DNA of 64,000 nt from positions 1-64,000 of the forward strand of contig JAQTIF010000001.1 in the NCBI GenBank assembly GCA_029433525.1, in the 5' to 3' direction. The position numbers were made by a program, and so were the translations under genes. The notes below the pieces were generated by a model. The model was not told the origin of the DNA, did no database searches, and saw nothing but the letters and a program-made list of their open reading frames with translations. Below, piece by piece: positions 1-9,506 of this stretch. Each line of letters begins with the position of its first letter. Position 1 is the stretch's first letter. This stretch comes from Enterobacteriaceae bacterium ESL0689 (GTDB lineage: Bacteria > Pseudomonadota > Gammaproteobacteria > Enterobacterales > Enterobacteriaceae).

Positions 1-2
1 TC

Positions 3-461
3 GTGCAAATATCAGAAAACGGACTCGGACTGATTAAACAGTTTGAGGGTTGTCGTCTGTTCGCGTATCCTGACCCTGGAACAGGACACGCGCCATGGAC
101 AATTGGCTACGGCTGGACACAATCGGTAGACGGCAAACCGATCAAACCCGGACTGAGGATTGACCAGGAAACAGCTGAGCGGTTATTACGCTGCGGTGTG
201 GTGCAGTTTGAGCAGGCGGTTAATAAACTGGTGCGGGTACGGCTGAATCAGAACCAGTTCGACGCGCTGGTGTCGTTCACCTATAACGTCGGGCAGCGCT
301 CGTTCTCGTCCTCCACGCTACTGAAACGTCTGAATCAGGGGGATTACGCAGGTGCTGCGCGTGAATTTGCCCGCTGGAATAAATCAGGCGGTCGTGTGCT
401 GGCCGGACTGACTAAACGGCGTGAGGCAGAGCGCAAGTTATTTGAGCAAAAATATTCGTAA
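3..461 (+). CDS. Phage endolysin (lysozyme, GH24)
   Basis: A 152-residue T4/P22-type lysozyme that cleaves peptidoglycan at host lysis. The N-terminus carries the family signature around QFEGCRLFAY (Glu about residue 15) followed by the WTIGYGWT segment, and a C-terminal RREAERKLF helix. No signal-anchor segment is visible, so it would need a holin for export; no holin gene is seen, and it would lie left of the window. The GTG start at base 3 fits the usual start of homologues of about 150 residues, so the gene looks complete although it touches the window edge. Confidence 0.9.
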   Translation: MQISENGLGLIKQFEGCRLFAYPDPGTGHAPWTIGYGWTQSVDGKPIKPGLRIDQETAERLLRCGVVQFEQAVNKLVRVRLNQNQFDALVSFTYNVGQRSFSSSTLLKRLNQGDYAGAAREFARWNKSGGRVLAGLTKRREAERKLFEQKYS

Positions 462-482
462 CCATGAAAACAGGAGAAAATT

Positions 483-680
483 GTGGAACCTCTAACACTG
501 ACTATCAAACAAATCAGAGAACTGGCTAAATTTGCTGAGGAGAACAGCCAGCCCGCCTACACAATCACAGATACTGTTATCCCAGAATTTGAATCAACGG
601 ACGGGGGTATCGTTCCTGAGTATTCCGGGCTGGTTGCCTATTCCGAGTCAGGGGATTCTGTCCTCGAACTGGGTGAGTAA
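483..680 (+). CDS. Small phage protein between endolysin and Rz
   Basis: A 65-residue acidic protein starting at GTG, preceded by an AGGAG-type ribosome site in the 21-base gap after the endolysin. It contains LTIKQIRELAKFAEEN near the N-terminus. Proteins of this type are common in this position of enterobacterial prophages, but no function is known to me. It has no membrane segment, so it is not a holin. Spacing with its neighbours suggests one lysis transcript. Confidence 0.7.
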   Translation: MEPLTLTIKQIRELAKFAEENSQPAYTITDTVIPEFESTDGGIVPEYSGLVAYSESGDSVLELGE

Positions 681-686
681 ATAGTC

Positions 687-1148
687 GTGAACTGGCGTTA
701 TCAACTGGCAATCGTGGCCGTGTGTGGTGTGGCTGTCTGTTCGGCTGTTCACTACCACGGCAAATACACAAATGAACGGGAACGTGCAAACACAGCAGAA
801 AACAACCTCAGGCTGGCGAACAATACCATCACCGATATGGCGCGACGCGAGCGTGACGCAGCGGCACTTGACGCGAAATATACACAGGAGTTAGCCATTG
901 CAAACGCTGAAAACGATTCTCTGCGCCAGCGTCTGGCTGCTGGTGGCCGGGTGCGGGTCGCAGGTAAATGCACCACCGTGCCAGCCACTGCCCAAACCAC
1001 CAGCACCCCCGGCGTGGACACTACTACCACCGTCGAACTCTCTGAGTCTGCTGCAGAAAACGTTCTCGCTATCCGGGCCGGAATTATCCGAGACCAGACA
1101 GCCCTGAGAGCGTTGCAGGAGTACGTCAATACGCAGTGCCTGAATTGA
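687..1148 (+). CDS. Rz-like spanin, inner-membrane subunit
   Basis: A 153-residue protein with an N-terminal hydrophobic anchor (about residues 6-22) and a long charged helical periplasmic part rich in Ala, Glu and Arg, as in Rz proteins that pair with Rz1 to fuse inner and outer membranes at the end of lysis. It begins at GTG directly after the preceding small gene. The Rz1 gene is nested inside it in another frame, which is the diagnostic arrangement. The C-terminal part is Thr- and Ala-rich. Confidence 0.85.
   Translation: MNWRYQLAIVAVCGVAVCSAVHYHGKYTNERERANTAENNLRLANNTITDMARRERDAAALDAKYTQELAIANAENDSLRQRLAAGGRVRVAGKCTTVPATAQTTSTPGVDTTTTVELSESAAENVLAIRAGIIRDQTALRALQEYVNTQCLN
898..1107 (+). 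CDS. Rz1-like spanin lipoprotein, nested in Rz
   Basis: A 69-residue lipoprotein encoded entirely inside the Rz gene in a different frame. It has a signal sequence ending in a lipobox (LVAGC, Cys about residue 19), followed by a Pro-rich stretch (PLPKPPAPPAW) typical of Rz1. The predicted start is TTG. It would be lipidated, sorted to the outer membrane and bind Rz across the periplasm. Confidence 0.82.
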   Translation: MQTLKTILCASVWLLVAGCGSQVNAPPCQPLPKPPAPPAWTLLPPSNSLSLLQKTFSLSGPELSETRQP

Positions 1149-1173
1149 CAGACTAGCCTGTTTCCTTTATTGT
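1145..1173 (+). promoter_or_regulatory. Sigma70-like promoter ahead of first c4-like leader
   Basis: TTGACA at 1145-1150, a 17-base spacer, and TATTGT at 1168-1173. It overlaps the end of the Rz gene and would start transcription near 1180, where the first structured leader begins. Confidence 0.6.
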
Positions 1174-1179
1174 TTATCT

Positions 1180-1365
1180 GTGAGGCGTAGAAACCTCCCA
1201 TTAGCGGTCAGAACCAACCCCGTCAGTGTTGGATTTTTTATGCCTGTCATTTAGTGAACGCACCGCGCGGTCACACCCCGACCAGAGTCGGGAGGGCGAC
1301 GAATACAACACCCGAAAGGGGAATAAGTCCGCGGTAACTTTTGGGCCGTTTCTACCCTCCTGACA
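1180..1365 (+). ncRNA. c4-like structured leader RNA, copy 1
   Basis: A non-coding stretch in which the 5' part (GTAGAAAC near 1187) is complementary to the 3' part (GTTTCTAC near 1348), with further internal complementary pairs. The layout resembles the c4 antisense RNA that controls antirepressor genes in phages P1 and P7. It follows a consensus promoter. No intact gene follows it directly; the second leader begins about 45 bases later. The family call rests on layout only. Confidence 0.45.
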
Positions 1366-1374
1366 CCATATTGA

Positions 1375-1404
1375 TTGACGATATCTCAGTTTATATTTTA
1401 TAGT
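1375..1404 (+). promoter_or_regulatory. Sigma70-like promoter ahead of second c4-like leader
   Basis: TTGACG at 1375-1380, an 18-base spacer, and TATAGT at 1399-1404. Transcription would start near 1411, at the first base-paired segment of the leader. Confidence 0.6.
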
Positions 1405-1409
1405 AATAC

Positions 1410-1590
1410 CCGGTGCTCAAAACACCTCTGATAGCGGTTCCCACGCCCGATAGTTTGTGGTTTTTTATGTCCAGATTTCATGATTTATGACCGGGCGTGT
1501 GGCTAATACAATACCAGCAATGGGAATATGTCCGCCGTCTATCAGCGGTTTTGAGCGCCCGGTCACCACATCTGTGGAATTCAAAATATC
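1410..1590 (+). ncRNA. c4-like structured leader RNA, copy 2 (upstream of AntA-type antirepressor)
   Basis: The segment TGCTCAAAAC near 1413 can pair with GTTTTGAGCG near 1548, CTGATAGCGG near 1428 with the CTATCAG region near 1539, and CCACGCCCG near 1440 with the CGGGCGTGTGG region near 1493. A diverged copy with the same order of pairing segments occurs at 23848-24035, again just before an antirepressor gene. This matches the c4 antisense RNA principle, in which a processed RNA blocks the antirepressor mRNA. Confidence 0.6.
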
Positions 1591-1605
1591 TGATAGGGCA
1601 TAAAA

Positions 1606-2263
1606 ATGAATAACCAACTCATTCCTGTGTTCAGTGGTTCTATTTCTAACGAATCTGCTTTACTTTGCAATGCTCGTGATTTACATGTCTTTCTTGAAGT
1701 CGGTAGGGATTTTTCTAATTGGATTCGGGAACGGATTTCAGAGTATGGCTTCACTGCAAACTTAGACTACATCGTATTTTCGCCAAAATTGGCGAAAACT
1801 GTAGGACGTCGTCGTAAGGAATATCATCTTACCCTGGATACAGCCAAAGAGCTGGCGATGGTTGAGCGCAACGAAAAGGGACGTCAAATCCGTCGCTATT
1901 TTATCGAGTGTGAAAAGAAACTCCATCAGCAGCCAGCCAGCCAGCCCGCGGCACTGGAAGACGAACCAATGACAATCACCCTGACTCGCGAAAGAGCTTT
2001 GCTCCCTTTGCTGGATATGGAATGCCGCCGAATATATGCGGAAGAATATCGAGCTGGCCTATCCTGCAATGAGAACCCTCAAATCTGAATACGCGCCGAG
2101 CTTCTACTCTATGGCATTTGAGTACCAACGGACTCTGGAAGCCGGAAGAAAAGTTCTCGAACGAGAAACGCGCGCGATTGTTCCGCATCCTCACTGTGTA
2201 TCAGATGAAAACTGGCGGCGGGTTTTACCGAAACTGCGGAAAACCGCACTACCAGCACAGTAG
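1606..2263 (+). pseudogene. AntA/AntB-type phage antirepressor, frameshifted
   Basis: Residues 1-120 carry an AntA-type domain (LLCNARDLHVFLEVGRDFSN) expected to inhibit phage repressors. In the first frame the protein stops at 2088. Removing one A near 1990-1994 joins it to the frame that runs to 2263, giving WNAAEYMRKNIELAYPAM and about 218 residues in total, which is 657 bases once the extra base is removed. The C-terminal part resembles that of other antirepressors. It sits directly downstream of a c4-like leader. The 160-residue product could still be made, but it lacks the normal C-terminus. Confidence 0.75.
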
Positions 2264-2340
2264 AGGTGGGAAGCCTCGCCGTTTCCCGGTGTGCCGTAAA
2301 ACCCCGTCCGTCAGGGGACGGATATCAACTCTGACAACGA

Positions 2341-2364
2341 GCCTCGCAATCGCGGGGCTTTTTT
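2341..2364 (+). terminator. Intrinsic terminator after antirepressor
   Basis: A GC-rich hairpin (GCCTCGC / GCGGGGC around an AAT loop) followed by a run of six T. It ends the first antirepressor unit. A second GC hairpin (CCGTCC / GGACGG) lies just upstream near 2306-2322. Confidence 0.65.
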
Positions 2365-2399
2365 ATATCTGCAATCCACCGCGCCTTGCCCGGCGCATA

Positions 2400-2506
2400 A
2401 ATCACACAGAGCTTTCTGGAAACGAGCCTCGGAGGAACGCCGTTATTGGTGGTGACCTCTCTGTGGGCGTCGTTTCTGGGCAACGAGGCTCGTTTCTAAA
2501 AGGTGC
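2400..2506 (+). ncRNA. c4-like structured leader RNA, copy 3 (upstream of Bro-N antirepressor)
   Basis: GAAACGAGCCTCG near 2420 is perfectly complementary over 13 bases to CGAGGCTCGTTTC near 2484. The CAGAG and CTCTGTG segments can also pair. It immediately precedes a Bro-N gene, as copies 2 and 4 precede their antirepressors. I did not see a convincing promoter, so it may be read from upstream. Confidence 0.5.
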
Positions 2507-2512
2507 GTCACT

Positions 2513-3093
2513 ATGAATATGAAATCTGCTCTAACGTTTAAAAACCACACTGTAATCCCGTTTGACAACGGGGATGGAAAGATCTGGTTTACCACTGATG
2601 CGCTGGCTGACCTGCTGGGTTATGCCAGTCCGAATAAAGTTTCTAATATTTTCAAACGTCACGAGGATGAGTTTTCAGAGAGTATGTCTGTTGTGACCAA
2701 AGTGAGGAAGGATGGGATAAACAATAGCTTACGTGAAATTGATGTGCGTTTATTCTCTCCTCGTGGAGCGCATTTAATAGGAATGATGTCTCGCACAAAC
2801 GTAGCCAAAGATCTCCGGATCTGGCTGCTGGATTTGGTTGAAAAAGAATCAGTGGTGAGTATTGGCACGCTTGACGCTAACCAGCTCATTAATATGACTG
2901 GTCAGCAAATCCACAATCAGATTGCCACGTTTGATCGTCTGTCGTTTGAGCACCGAGGACAGAGAGGGAGCGTGCTGATGGCGCAACGCAAGCGCGATAT
3001 CAAAAAATCCGGGAGGCAACCAGGATCGCCCTACAGCTGACTCAAATTGCTATCCCCGATCTGGGTGATTTTCCCGAGGGAGAACCAGCGTGA
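2513..3093 (+). pseudogene. Bro-N domain antirepressor, frameshifted near C-terminus
   Basis: The N-terminal ~100 residues form a Bro-N domain (IWFTTDALADLLGYASPNKV, RGAHLIGMMSRT) found in phage antirepressors. The frame as read ends at 3040. Adding one A to the A6 run near 3002-3007 restores a tail (KKIREATRIALQLTQIAIPD) that ends at TGA 3091-3093, overlapping the GTG start of the next gene at 3090 in the way coupled phage genes do. The restored length is 193 residues. The truncated product keeps the Bro-N domain. Confidence 0.75.
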
Positions 3094-3308
3094 ACAGACA
3101 GGAATTTATTCACAAAAACGTCACTGCAGAGCTGGTGAGGCTGGGATACGACCAGAACACGGCGTTATCTGGTGCTGACGCAGCTATTGATTACTACCAC
3201 AGAAAATCCCACCTGAGTTCAAAAGGGAAAATTTTTGAGGATTGCCTGAATGTCGCAAAACAATGGGCGGGCAAGAGAAGGTTGGGGATGCCCAACGCGC
3301 ATAAATGA
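3090..3308 (+). CDS. Small phage protein of unknown function
   Basis: A 72-residue basic protein (MNRQEFIHKNVTAELVRLGY at the start). Its GTG start overlaps the stop of the restored upstream antirepressor, which supports both the start and a shared transcript. I do not recognise a domain. It ends 28 bases before the small terminase gene. Confidence 0.6.
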   Translation: MNRQEFIHKNVTAELVRLGYDQNTALSGADAAIDYYHRKSHLSSKGKIFEDCLNVAKQWAGKRRLGMPNAHK

Positions 3309-3336
3309 TAATATAGCGTGAACACAGGACAACATC

Positions 3337-4323
3337 ATGGCAAAACCGGACTGGGGAGCACTGCAAGACCAGTTCCTCGCCGAGCACGCCAAAACAGGAA
3401 TATCCCCGAAAGACTGGTGTGCAGCGCAGGGACTGAATTACACATCTGCGCGGCGTTATATCAAAAAGCCAACTGCGCAGAAGAAAGTGCGCAATGCGCA
3501 GGCTGAACAAGTCCCCATAACTGCGCAGCATGAGCAAATGCCAATTGATGCGCAGAACGATACACCGGAAAGTGCGCCACCCTTCAACCTGCGCAATTAC
3601 GGACTAAACGATATGCAGGTCAGGTTTGTTGAAGAATATCTAGTCGACCTCAATCGTACGGCTGCTTATCGGCGCGCTGGCTATAAAGGCGAAGGTAACA
3701 CGGCATACGTTAACGCCTCTCGATTGCTAAGGAATGCTAAGGTCAGCCAGGCAATCCGCGATGCTCTGGACGAACGCTCGCGAAGAGTGAGGATAACGCA
3801 GGACGAAGTGTTGAAGTGGTGGTGGGATATTGCAACGGCAGACGCTACGCAACTGACTGAACATCATCGTGGCTGTTGCCGTTACTGCTGGGGGATCGGT
3901 TTTAACTACCAGTGGCGCGACGTTGTTGAATTTAAGGAAGCCGAGGAGAAAGTTGCTGGGATGGAAGGTGTCAAGGCACTGCAGGACACGGGCGGTTACG
4001 GCTACGACGGCACGGTGGATCCTAACCCTGATTGCCCGCGTTGCAATGGCGTCGGCATTGGTCGCACTGTATTCCACGATACGCGTGATTTAACTGGTGC
4101 GGAGCGGAGGTTATTCGCCGGGATTAAAGAGGGGAAATCAGGCCTTGAGATCATCACCCGTAATCAGGATGACGCCATGAAGATGGTGGCCCAACACCTC
4201 GGCATGCTGAAAACAAAAACCGAACTGAGTGGGCCGAATGGTGAGCCTATCCAGCATAGTCACTCTGTAAGTGTGGAGGATCTCACTGATGAGCAACTCG
4301 CCGCAATTATCGGCGGTAAGTAA
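3337..4323 (+). CDS. Terminase small subunit with N-terminal HTH-like extension
   Basis: A 328-residue DNA-recognition subunit of the packaging motor. Residues 1-60 look like a helix-turn-helix segment (ISPKDWCAAQGLNYTSARRY). Residues 88-150 match the Terminase_2 core (QVRFVEEYLVDLNRTAAYRR). A Cys-rich insert follows, with CCRYC and CPRC pairs that could bind one zinc ion. It is longer than usual because of the extension and the insert. Its end overlaps the start of the large subunit. Confidence 0.85.
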   Translation: MAKPDWGALQDQFLAEHAKTGISPKDWCAAQGLNYTSARRYIKKPTAQKKVRNAQAEQVPITAQHEQMPIDAQNDTPESAPPFNLRNYGLNDMQVRFVEEYLVDLNRTAAYRRAGYKGEGNTAYVNASRLLRNAKVSQAIRDALDERSRRVRITQDEVLKWWWDIATADATQLTEHHRGCCRYCWGIGFNYQWRDVVEFKEAEEKVAGMEGVKALQDTGGYGYDGTVDPNPDCPRCNGVGIGRTVFHDTRDLTGAERRLFAGIKEGKSGLEIITRNQDDAMKMVAQHLGMLKTKTELSGPNGEPIQHSHSVSVEDLTDEQLAAIIGGK

Positions 4324-5707
4324 ACAGGCAGCAGCTAAGGAACTACTCAAGCGGCGCAGCGCCCGGGCAAGCCTCCACGACTTCATTCAGTACATTAACC
4401 CCGAATACATCACCAGCCAGTTCTCACAGACGGTTTGTGATGCTCTGGATCAGTTCCTGCTGGATATGCTGGACGGGGTGCGCCCGATACTGATCCTCGG
4501 TGCGCCGCCGCAGCATGGTAAATCGGATATTGTTTCGCGTTATCTGCCAGCGTATTTCTTTGGCAAATATCCCGAAATGCGTGTGGGTGCGCTGTCGTAC
4601 TCTGCTGATCTGGCGGGGGACATGAATGCCGACGTTCAGCGCATTATGTCCACGCCGGAATACCGCAACATATTCCCGGGCGCATGGCTGGGTAACAAAC
4701 CCGACGATGGTGTCGCCGTAAAGCGCAACACTGACGAATTCGGCATTGCCAACCATAAAGGGACATATGTCTGTGCTGGCGTAGGCGGACCGTTAACGGG
4801 TAAGAAAATCGATCTTGGTATCATCGATGACCCGATAAAAAACGCTAAGGAAGCGCTGAGCCCGACAACAAAAAAATCTGTCTGGAACTGGTACGTTTCC
4901 ACGTTTAAAACCCGCCTGTCGAAAAACAGTGGTGAAATTATCATGGCGACCCGCTGGGCGACGGATGACTTATCCGGTCGTGTAGTAGAAATCACGCCAC
5001 GCGCTAAGGTTCTGGCGTTCCCTGCGATCAATGAGCAGGGCGAAGCGCTGGTGCCTGAACTGCACCCGCTGGATAAATTGCTGGAAACAAAAGCCATTCT
5101 CGGGGATTATTTCTGGTCTGCGATGTATCAGCAGAAACCAAAACCCGGAGACGGGCAGATATTCCATGAAGAATTTGCCCGGTACTACCTGCCGAAAGAT
5201 CTGCCTGATGCCTTTGATGAAGTGATTCACAGCTGGGATATGACGTTTAAGGACAGCAACGGTACGGATTATGTTGTGGGTCAGGTATGGGGTAAGAAAG
5301 GCGCTAATGCTTATCTGCTATATCAGACCCGCAAGCGCATGAGCTTTACCGAAACCCTCAAAGCCGTGAAGTTACTGGTTGAGAAATACCCGCAGGCGCG
5401 GCGCAAGTTGGTGGAGAATAAAGCCAACGGTCCGGCAGTTATTGACTCACTGAAATCGATCATATCAGGATTAATTCCGGTAGAGCCGGATGGCAGTAAA
5501 ATCGCACGGGCCCACGCATGTACCGCAGAATGGGAGGCGGGCAATGTCTGGCTGCCACACCCTGATATTGCACCGTGGATCACCGAAACGGTGGAAGAAA
5601 TCACGACATTCCCGTTTGCCGGGCACGATGACACCGTTGACGCCATGACGCAGGCGCTACGTTATTTGTACCAGAGAAAAACCCTCAGTCCACTGGATAT
5701 CCTGTAA
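4289..5707 (+). CDS. Terminase large subunit (ATPase and nuclease)
   Basis: A 472-residue packaging motor. Walker A is GAPPQHGKS near residue 75, and Walker B is DLGIIDDP near residue 175. The C-terminal nuclease has Asp residues in SWDMTFKDSNGTDY and HDDTVDAM. I chose ATG 4289 because a GGAGGA ribosome site lies 9 bases upstream; an in-frame ATG further upstream lacks one. It overlaps the small subunit by 35 bases, and its stop overlaps the portal start. Confidence 0.93.
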   Translation: MSNSPQLSAVSKQAAAKELLKRRSARASLHDFIQYINPEYITSQFSQTVCDALDQFLLDMLDGVRPILILGAPPQHGKSDIVSRYLPAYFFGKYPEMRVGALSYSADLAGDMNADVQRIMSTPEYRNIFPGAWLGNKPDDGVAVKRNTDEFGIANHKGTYVCAGVGGPLTGKKIDLGIIDDPIKNAKEALSPTTKKSVWNWYVSTFKTRLSKNSGEIIMATRWATDDLSGRVVEITPRAKVLAFPAINEQGEALVPELHPLDKLLETKAILGDYFWSAMYQQKPKPGDGQIFHEEFARYYLPKDLPDAFDEVIHSWDMTFKDSNGTDYVVGQVWGKKGANAYLLYQTRKRMSFTETLKAVKLLVEKYPQARRKLVENKANGPAVIDSLKSIISGLIPVEPDGSKIARAHACTAEWEAGNVWLPHPDIAPWITETVEEITTFPFAGHDDTVDAMTQALRYLYQRKTLSPLDIL

Positions 5708-7097
5708 TGGCGAAAAAGAACTTTGTTGGCCGTCTGAATGATGGTCTGGTTAGTTTAATGACCTCGCTCGGCGAGAAGATCGGCGCGGTGCGGTACAGCA
5801 GCAGTAAACCCGATGTGTCGGATAAAGAACTGCTCGCGATGAATAAGAAATCGTGGGTGGTGAAGAAGTACATCAACAAAACGGCCGATGACATGCTGAA
5901 GCTGCCCCGGAAATTTTCGGGTGATGTTGATAGCGCTCTGATCCAGCGAATTACCGATGCAGAAAAAGAATTGAAGCTGAACGAGGTATTCCATAGTGCT
6001 CTGGCTGGGCGTCCTTGCTGGGTGACTCGCTAATTGTGGCTATCACAGATTGTGCTGACGACCAGATCGCCTCGCCCCTTAATCTGCAGAACGAAGATAT
6101 CGTTAAGTTCCTGGTGTTCCGGAAAGGTGAGTACACGCCAGACAGGACCGTCATCACTGATATCCGCTCTGACTGTTTTGGTGAACCGCTGACGTATCAA
6201 CTTGATGTCGGGACAAAGCAACTCAGGTTTCACCACTCCCGCTGCTGCCGGACGAAGCTGGGCAATCACAGCATTAAGGATCGCGCGCAGTTTGGCACGT
6301 CAGACCTTCAGGCGCCTTACGAGCATGTTAAAACGTTCGACACTGCAATCCTGAGCACCGGCGACACCATTCAGGAAGCGAATGTCGATGTGCTGTTTAT
6401 TCCCGGCATGAATAACCAGATCGCAGCGGGTCAGGAAGGACAGGTGCGCGAGTACGCCAGGGTGATGAAGGAAACCAAATCCTCTACCGGGCTGCTGTTG
6501 ATTGATGCGGGAGACGCACAGACGCAAGGGCGATATGAGCAGAAGAACGCGCAATTCACCGGCCTCTCTGACGTGATTAGCAAAATGGCGATAGTGCTGT
6601 CTGGTGCCCTGGACCGACCGATAACGGTGCTATTCGGTGAATCGGCCAGCGGGTTCAGTAGCGGCGAGGAAGACAATAAATCCTATTACGAAACCATTAA
6701 CGGCCTGCAGGAATCGCGTCTGCGCCCCATGCAGGATTTCGCCGATCAGTTCATTCTGGACAAACTCGCCATCACGGAAAGTCTGACCTATGAATACCCG
6801 ACAATCGACAGCATTAACGAAGCTGATGAGGCAACCCGGTTTAGCCAGTACGCCACCGGGTTTAACACGCTGGTCACATCGTCAATTCTGACTGACGAGG
6901 TTGCTATCCGGGAGATGATCAATCGTGGCGTGCTGAAAACCGTCACGGAAGAGGAAATAAAGGGCATCGTCAGCGCAGGCGCAGATTCTGATTCATGGAG
7001 CAGCTATGGAACTTCAACAACTACTGGAGCGCAGGCAGGGCCAGCGGAAACCGCGACGGCGGAGAATGCGGCCACTCAAGCCGGACAAGCGCTGTGA
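5707..7097 (+). pseudogene. Portal protein (DUF1073-like), frameshifted
   Basis: The portal forms the ring at the capsid vertex. Residues 1-95 are read in one frame. The remainder, starting WASLLGDSLIVA, is in another frame from about 6003. One missing base near 6001-6005 would join them into about 463 residues, a normal portal length. Both halves look like one DUF1073-type portal (ITVLFGESASGFSSGEEDNK, YYETINGLQESRLRPM). The Ala/Thr-rich C-terminus overlaps the next gene. As read, no full portal can be made, which would abolish packaging. Confidence 0.8.
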
Positions 7098-7858
7098 AAT
7101 CTGGTACCGCGACCGCCTGACTGAGTTTATCGACGGCATGGTGCGGATAGTTATCGACGAACTGGCAAGCCCCGCGCTCAATGATGCACCCGCTACACCC
7201 CCCTCTCATTATCACCACCCGGTTATCAAAAGTTATTCAGCGCCTGGCGGGCATATCCATTGCTGAAATTGCCAGTCGATTATCTGTGGGGCTGGTAACG
7301 CGGGCGAATACCCAGAATAAGGTGCGGACGCAACGCATCTATAACGCTGCGTTCGGAATTGACCTTTCCGGGATGCTGGGCGACGGGGCCATCAAAGCGC
7401 AGATGGACAAGGCGGTGCGGGAGAATGTCGCCCTGATTAAGTCTATTCAGACCGATTTTATCAACGATATCGGCGAGAAAGTTTTTGGCAATCTCGCCGC
7501 GGGTGGCAGGCATGAAAACCTCATCGATACTATCCGGGAGCGGGGCAACGTTACAAAAAGCCGGGCGAAATTCATTGCCCGGGATCAGACTGCAAAACTC
7601 AATGCCGACCTGACAGAAGCGCGCAGTGTGGCGCTGGGTCTTGATTTGTATGAATGGGGTGGGGCAGGTGACGAACGTGAACGCCACAGTCATCGGGTGC
7701 TGAACAATATGCTCTGCAAATACTCCGACCCGACAGTCTACTCCGCTGATGGCGGCAAAACCTGGAAGAAGAGAAAAAGTATCGGCGCATACGAGGGTAA
7801 ACCTGGTGAGGATTATCAGTGTCGTTGCGTCGCCCTTCCATACGTCTCATGGGATTAA
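7006..7858 (+). pseudogene. Mu gpF-like head morphogenesis protein, frameshifted
   Basis: This is a minor head protein of the MuF family. The N-terminus (KPDKRCEIWYRDRLTEFIDG) is in one frame. From the C6 run at about 7196-7203 the rest is in the next frame, including FIARDQTAKLNADLTEAR and the Cys-containing end GEDYQCRCVALPY typical of the family. Removing one C gives about 283 residues. ATG 7006 has a GGAG site 7 bases upstream and overlaps the portal C-terminus. Confidence 0.78.
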
Positions 7859-7861
7859 TTC

Positions 7862-9009
7862 ATGGCCTGGAAACGAACACCGCAGGGGTATGTTATTACC
7901 ACTGCGACGATAACCCGTGCGGGCCGGTTGAGTATTACGGCCACGAACTGGGATTAACTGGCAGCGATGCCGGCAAAAAAGTTACCGTTATCCGCACCCT
8001 CGACGAGCTGTCAAAGCCCGAAACCCTCGCTTCATTTAATGGCCTCCCCTTCACGCTGACCCATCCTGATGATGGAGAAGTGACCGCTGTGGACCATAGG
8101 GATAAAGCAGTTGGGCATATTGCTAACACCCACATAGAAGGGGATACCGTAGTTTGCGATGTTTACCTCACTGACGCGACAGCCATAGAGGCGCTGGAGG
8201 CAACCGGTATCCGGGAGGTGTCGGTCGGGTATGAACCGGCAACACTCGTCGAGCGGGGCGGAAAGCTTTACCACATCAACATCCGTGGCAATCACGTCGC
8301 GGGCGTGGCAGAGGGGCGTTACGGACCTCAGTGTAAGTTAAACGACAAAAAAGGTAAGACGATGTTCAAAACATTAACTGACGCCCTGAAATTCCTGAAG
8401 GGCAAAAAACTGAAGGATGCGGAAGGCGCCGCCCTGACTGCAGATGAACTGGTCGGCATGATCGCCGCGCTGGAAAAGGCGCTGGAAGAACTCCAGGGAC
8501 AGGGAACGGAAGAAGCAACGGAGAAGGCTCAGGAAGTGCTGGCGCAACTGGCGGAACTTAAAGCACAACTGGAGAGCGTGACGGGTGCGCCGGTGACAAC
8601 CGACGACAATCCCGCAGCTGGTGGTGGTGATGATAAGGACGCGAAAATCGCTGCACTGGAAACCGAAAACGCAGACCTGAAAGCGAAGGTGGAAAAACTG
8701 GAAAAAGAACTCGCCGATCTGAAAGCCGACGCGGAAACCGAAGCGACCCTGACCGATGCGAAAGTCCGTTTCCCGAAAATTAGTTTCAGTGATGCTAAAT
8801 CCGCGCGTGATGTTCGTGCCGCTGTGCTGGTAAGTACCCGGGCGTTTAATGACGCGCAGGTCAAAAAAATGACCGACAGCGAAGTCCGCGCGGCATACGC
8901 GGCCATTCAGGCCACGTCAAAACCACGTAGCGAGATTGGCGCTCAGTTACTGAAAGACAACAAGCCAGCTTCGAAAAAAACCGCAACGCAACGCCTTGGA
9001 GGAAAATAA
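7862..9009 (+). pseudogene. DUF2213 prohead protease/scaffold-like protein, frameshifted near N-terminus
   Basis: The first ~20 codons from ATG 7862 read MAWKRTPQGYVITTATITRA, then the frame must change near 7921 (a G run) to continue GPVEYYGHELGLTG. One missing base would give about 382 residues. The N-terminal 170 residues match DUF2213, a predicted head maturation protease; residues 230-290 are a charged coiled coil (LETENADLKAKVEKLEKELA) as in scaffold regions. The long in-frame part can also start at GTG 7819, so an N-terminally altered protein is possible. Confidence 0.72.
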
Positions 9010-9011
9010 TT

Positions 9012-9503
9012 ATGGCATTCGGGTTTACTGACTGGGACGGTGCCGAAGGCACCATCAAACCGGGCTCGATTAAACGAGCCTCCAGCTCAAACGACAAAGT
9101 CTGGGGCGAAGAGAACCTGACCGAAACGAAGTTGCCCTATGGCACGTTCGTAGCGGTCAACCCCGAGGGTGGCGTCATGCCTCTTGCTGACGATACCCGT
9201 ATCCACGGGATTGTGGTGCGCGATATCTATGGCGACGGTGCGCCGCATAACAAACAGGTCAACGTGGGGCATTTCTCGCACGGTGACTGTGTCGGCGCGC
9301 TGACGGTCGATGACGCTGATTTTACCCGTGGCGATACCGCCTATATCGTCGCGACGGGTGCCGATGCCGGGAAGGTGACTACCGAAGCAACCGGCAATAT
9401 CGATCTGGGTTACTGGGTGGAGGATGTGAGTGCAGGTAATAACTGCGTGGCCATCACCCTGGGCTATGTACAACAGGCAGTTCAGCAGACGGAAGGAGCA
9501 TAA
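9012..9503 (+). CDS. Head decoration/cement-like protein
   Basis: A 163-residue beta-rich protein located between scaffold and major capsid genes, the usual place for capsid cement proteins (DUF2190-like or structural cement Gp24-like). It has the pattern of short Gly- and Asp-rich strands and no membrane segment or signal. It starts 2 bases after the upstream stop, with GGAGG in the end of the preceding gene. Confidence 0.65.
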   Translation: MAFGFTDWDGAEGTIKPGSIKRASSSNDKVWGEENLTETKLPYGTFVAVNPEGGVMPLADDTRIHGIVVRDIYGDGAPHNKQVNVGHFSHGDCVGALTVDDADFTRGDTAYIVATGADAGKVTTEATGNIDLGYWVEDVSAGNNCVAITLGYVQQAVQQTEGA

Positions 9504-9506
9504 CCA

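Noticed and set aside
752..1201. 149-codon reverse-strand frame overlapping Rz/Rz1
   Set aside because: It mirrors the Rz gene, has a Ser/Val/Ala-rich shadow composition and no neighbours in the same direction.
2118..2516. 132-codon frame after the antirepressor
   Set aside because: It covers a terminator and the c4-like leader 3, and no domain is visible; the antirepressor C-terminus is better read in the frame ending at 2263.
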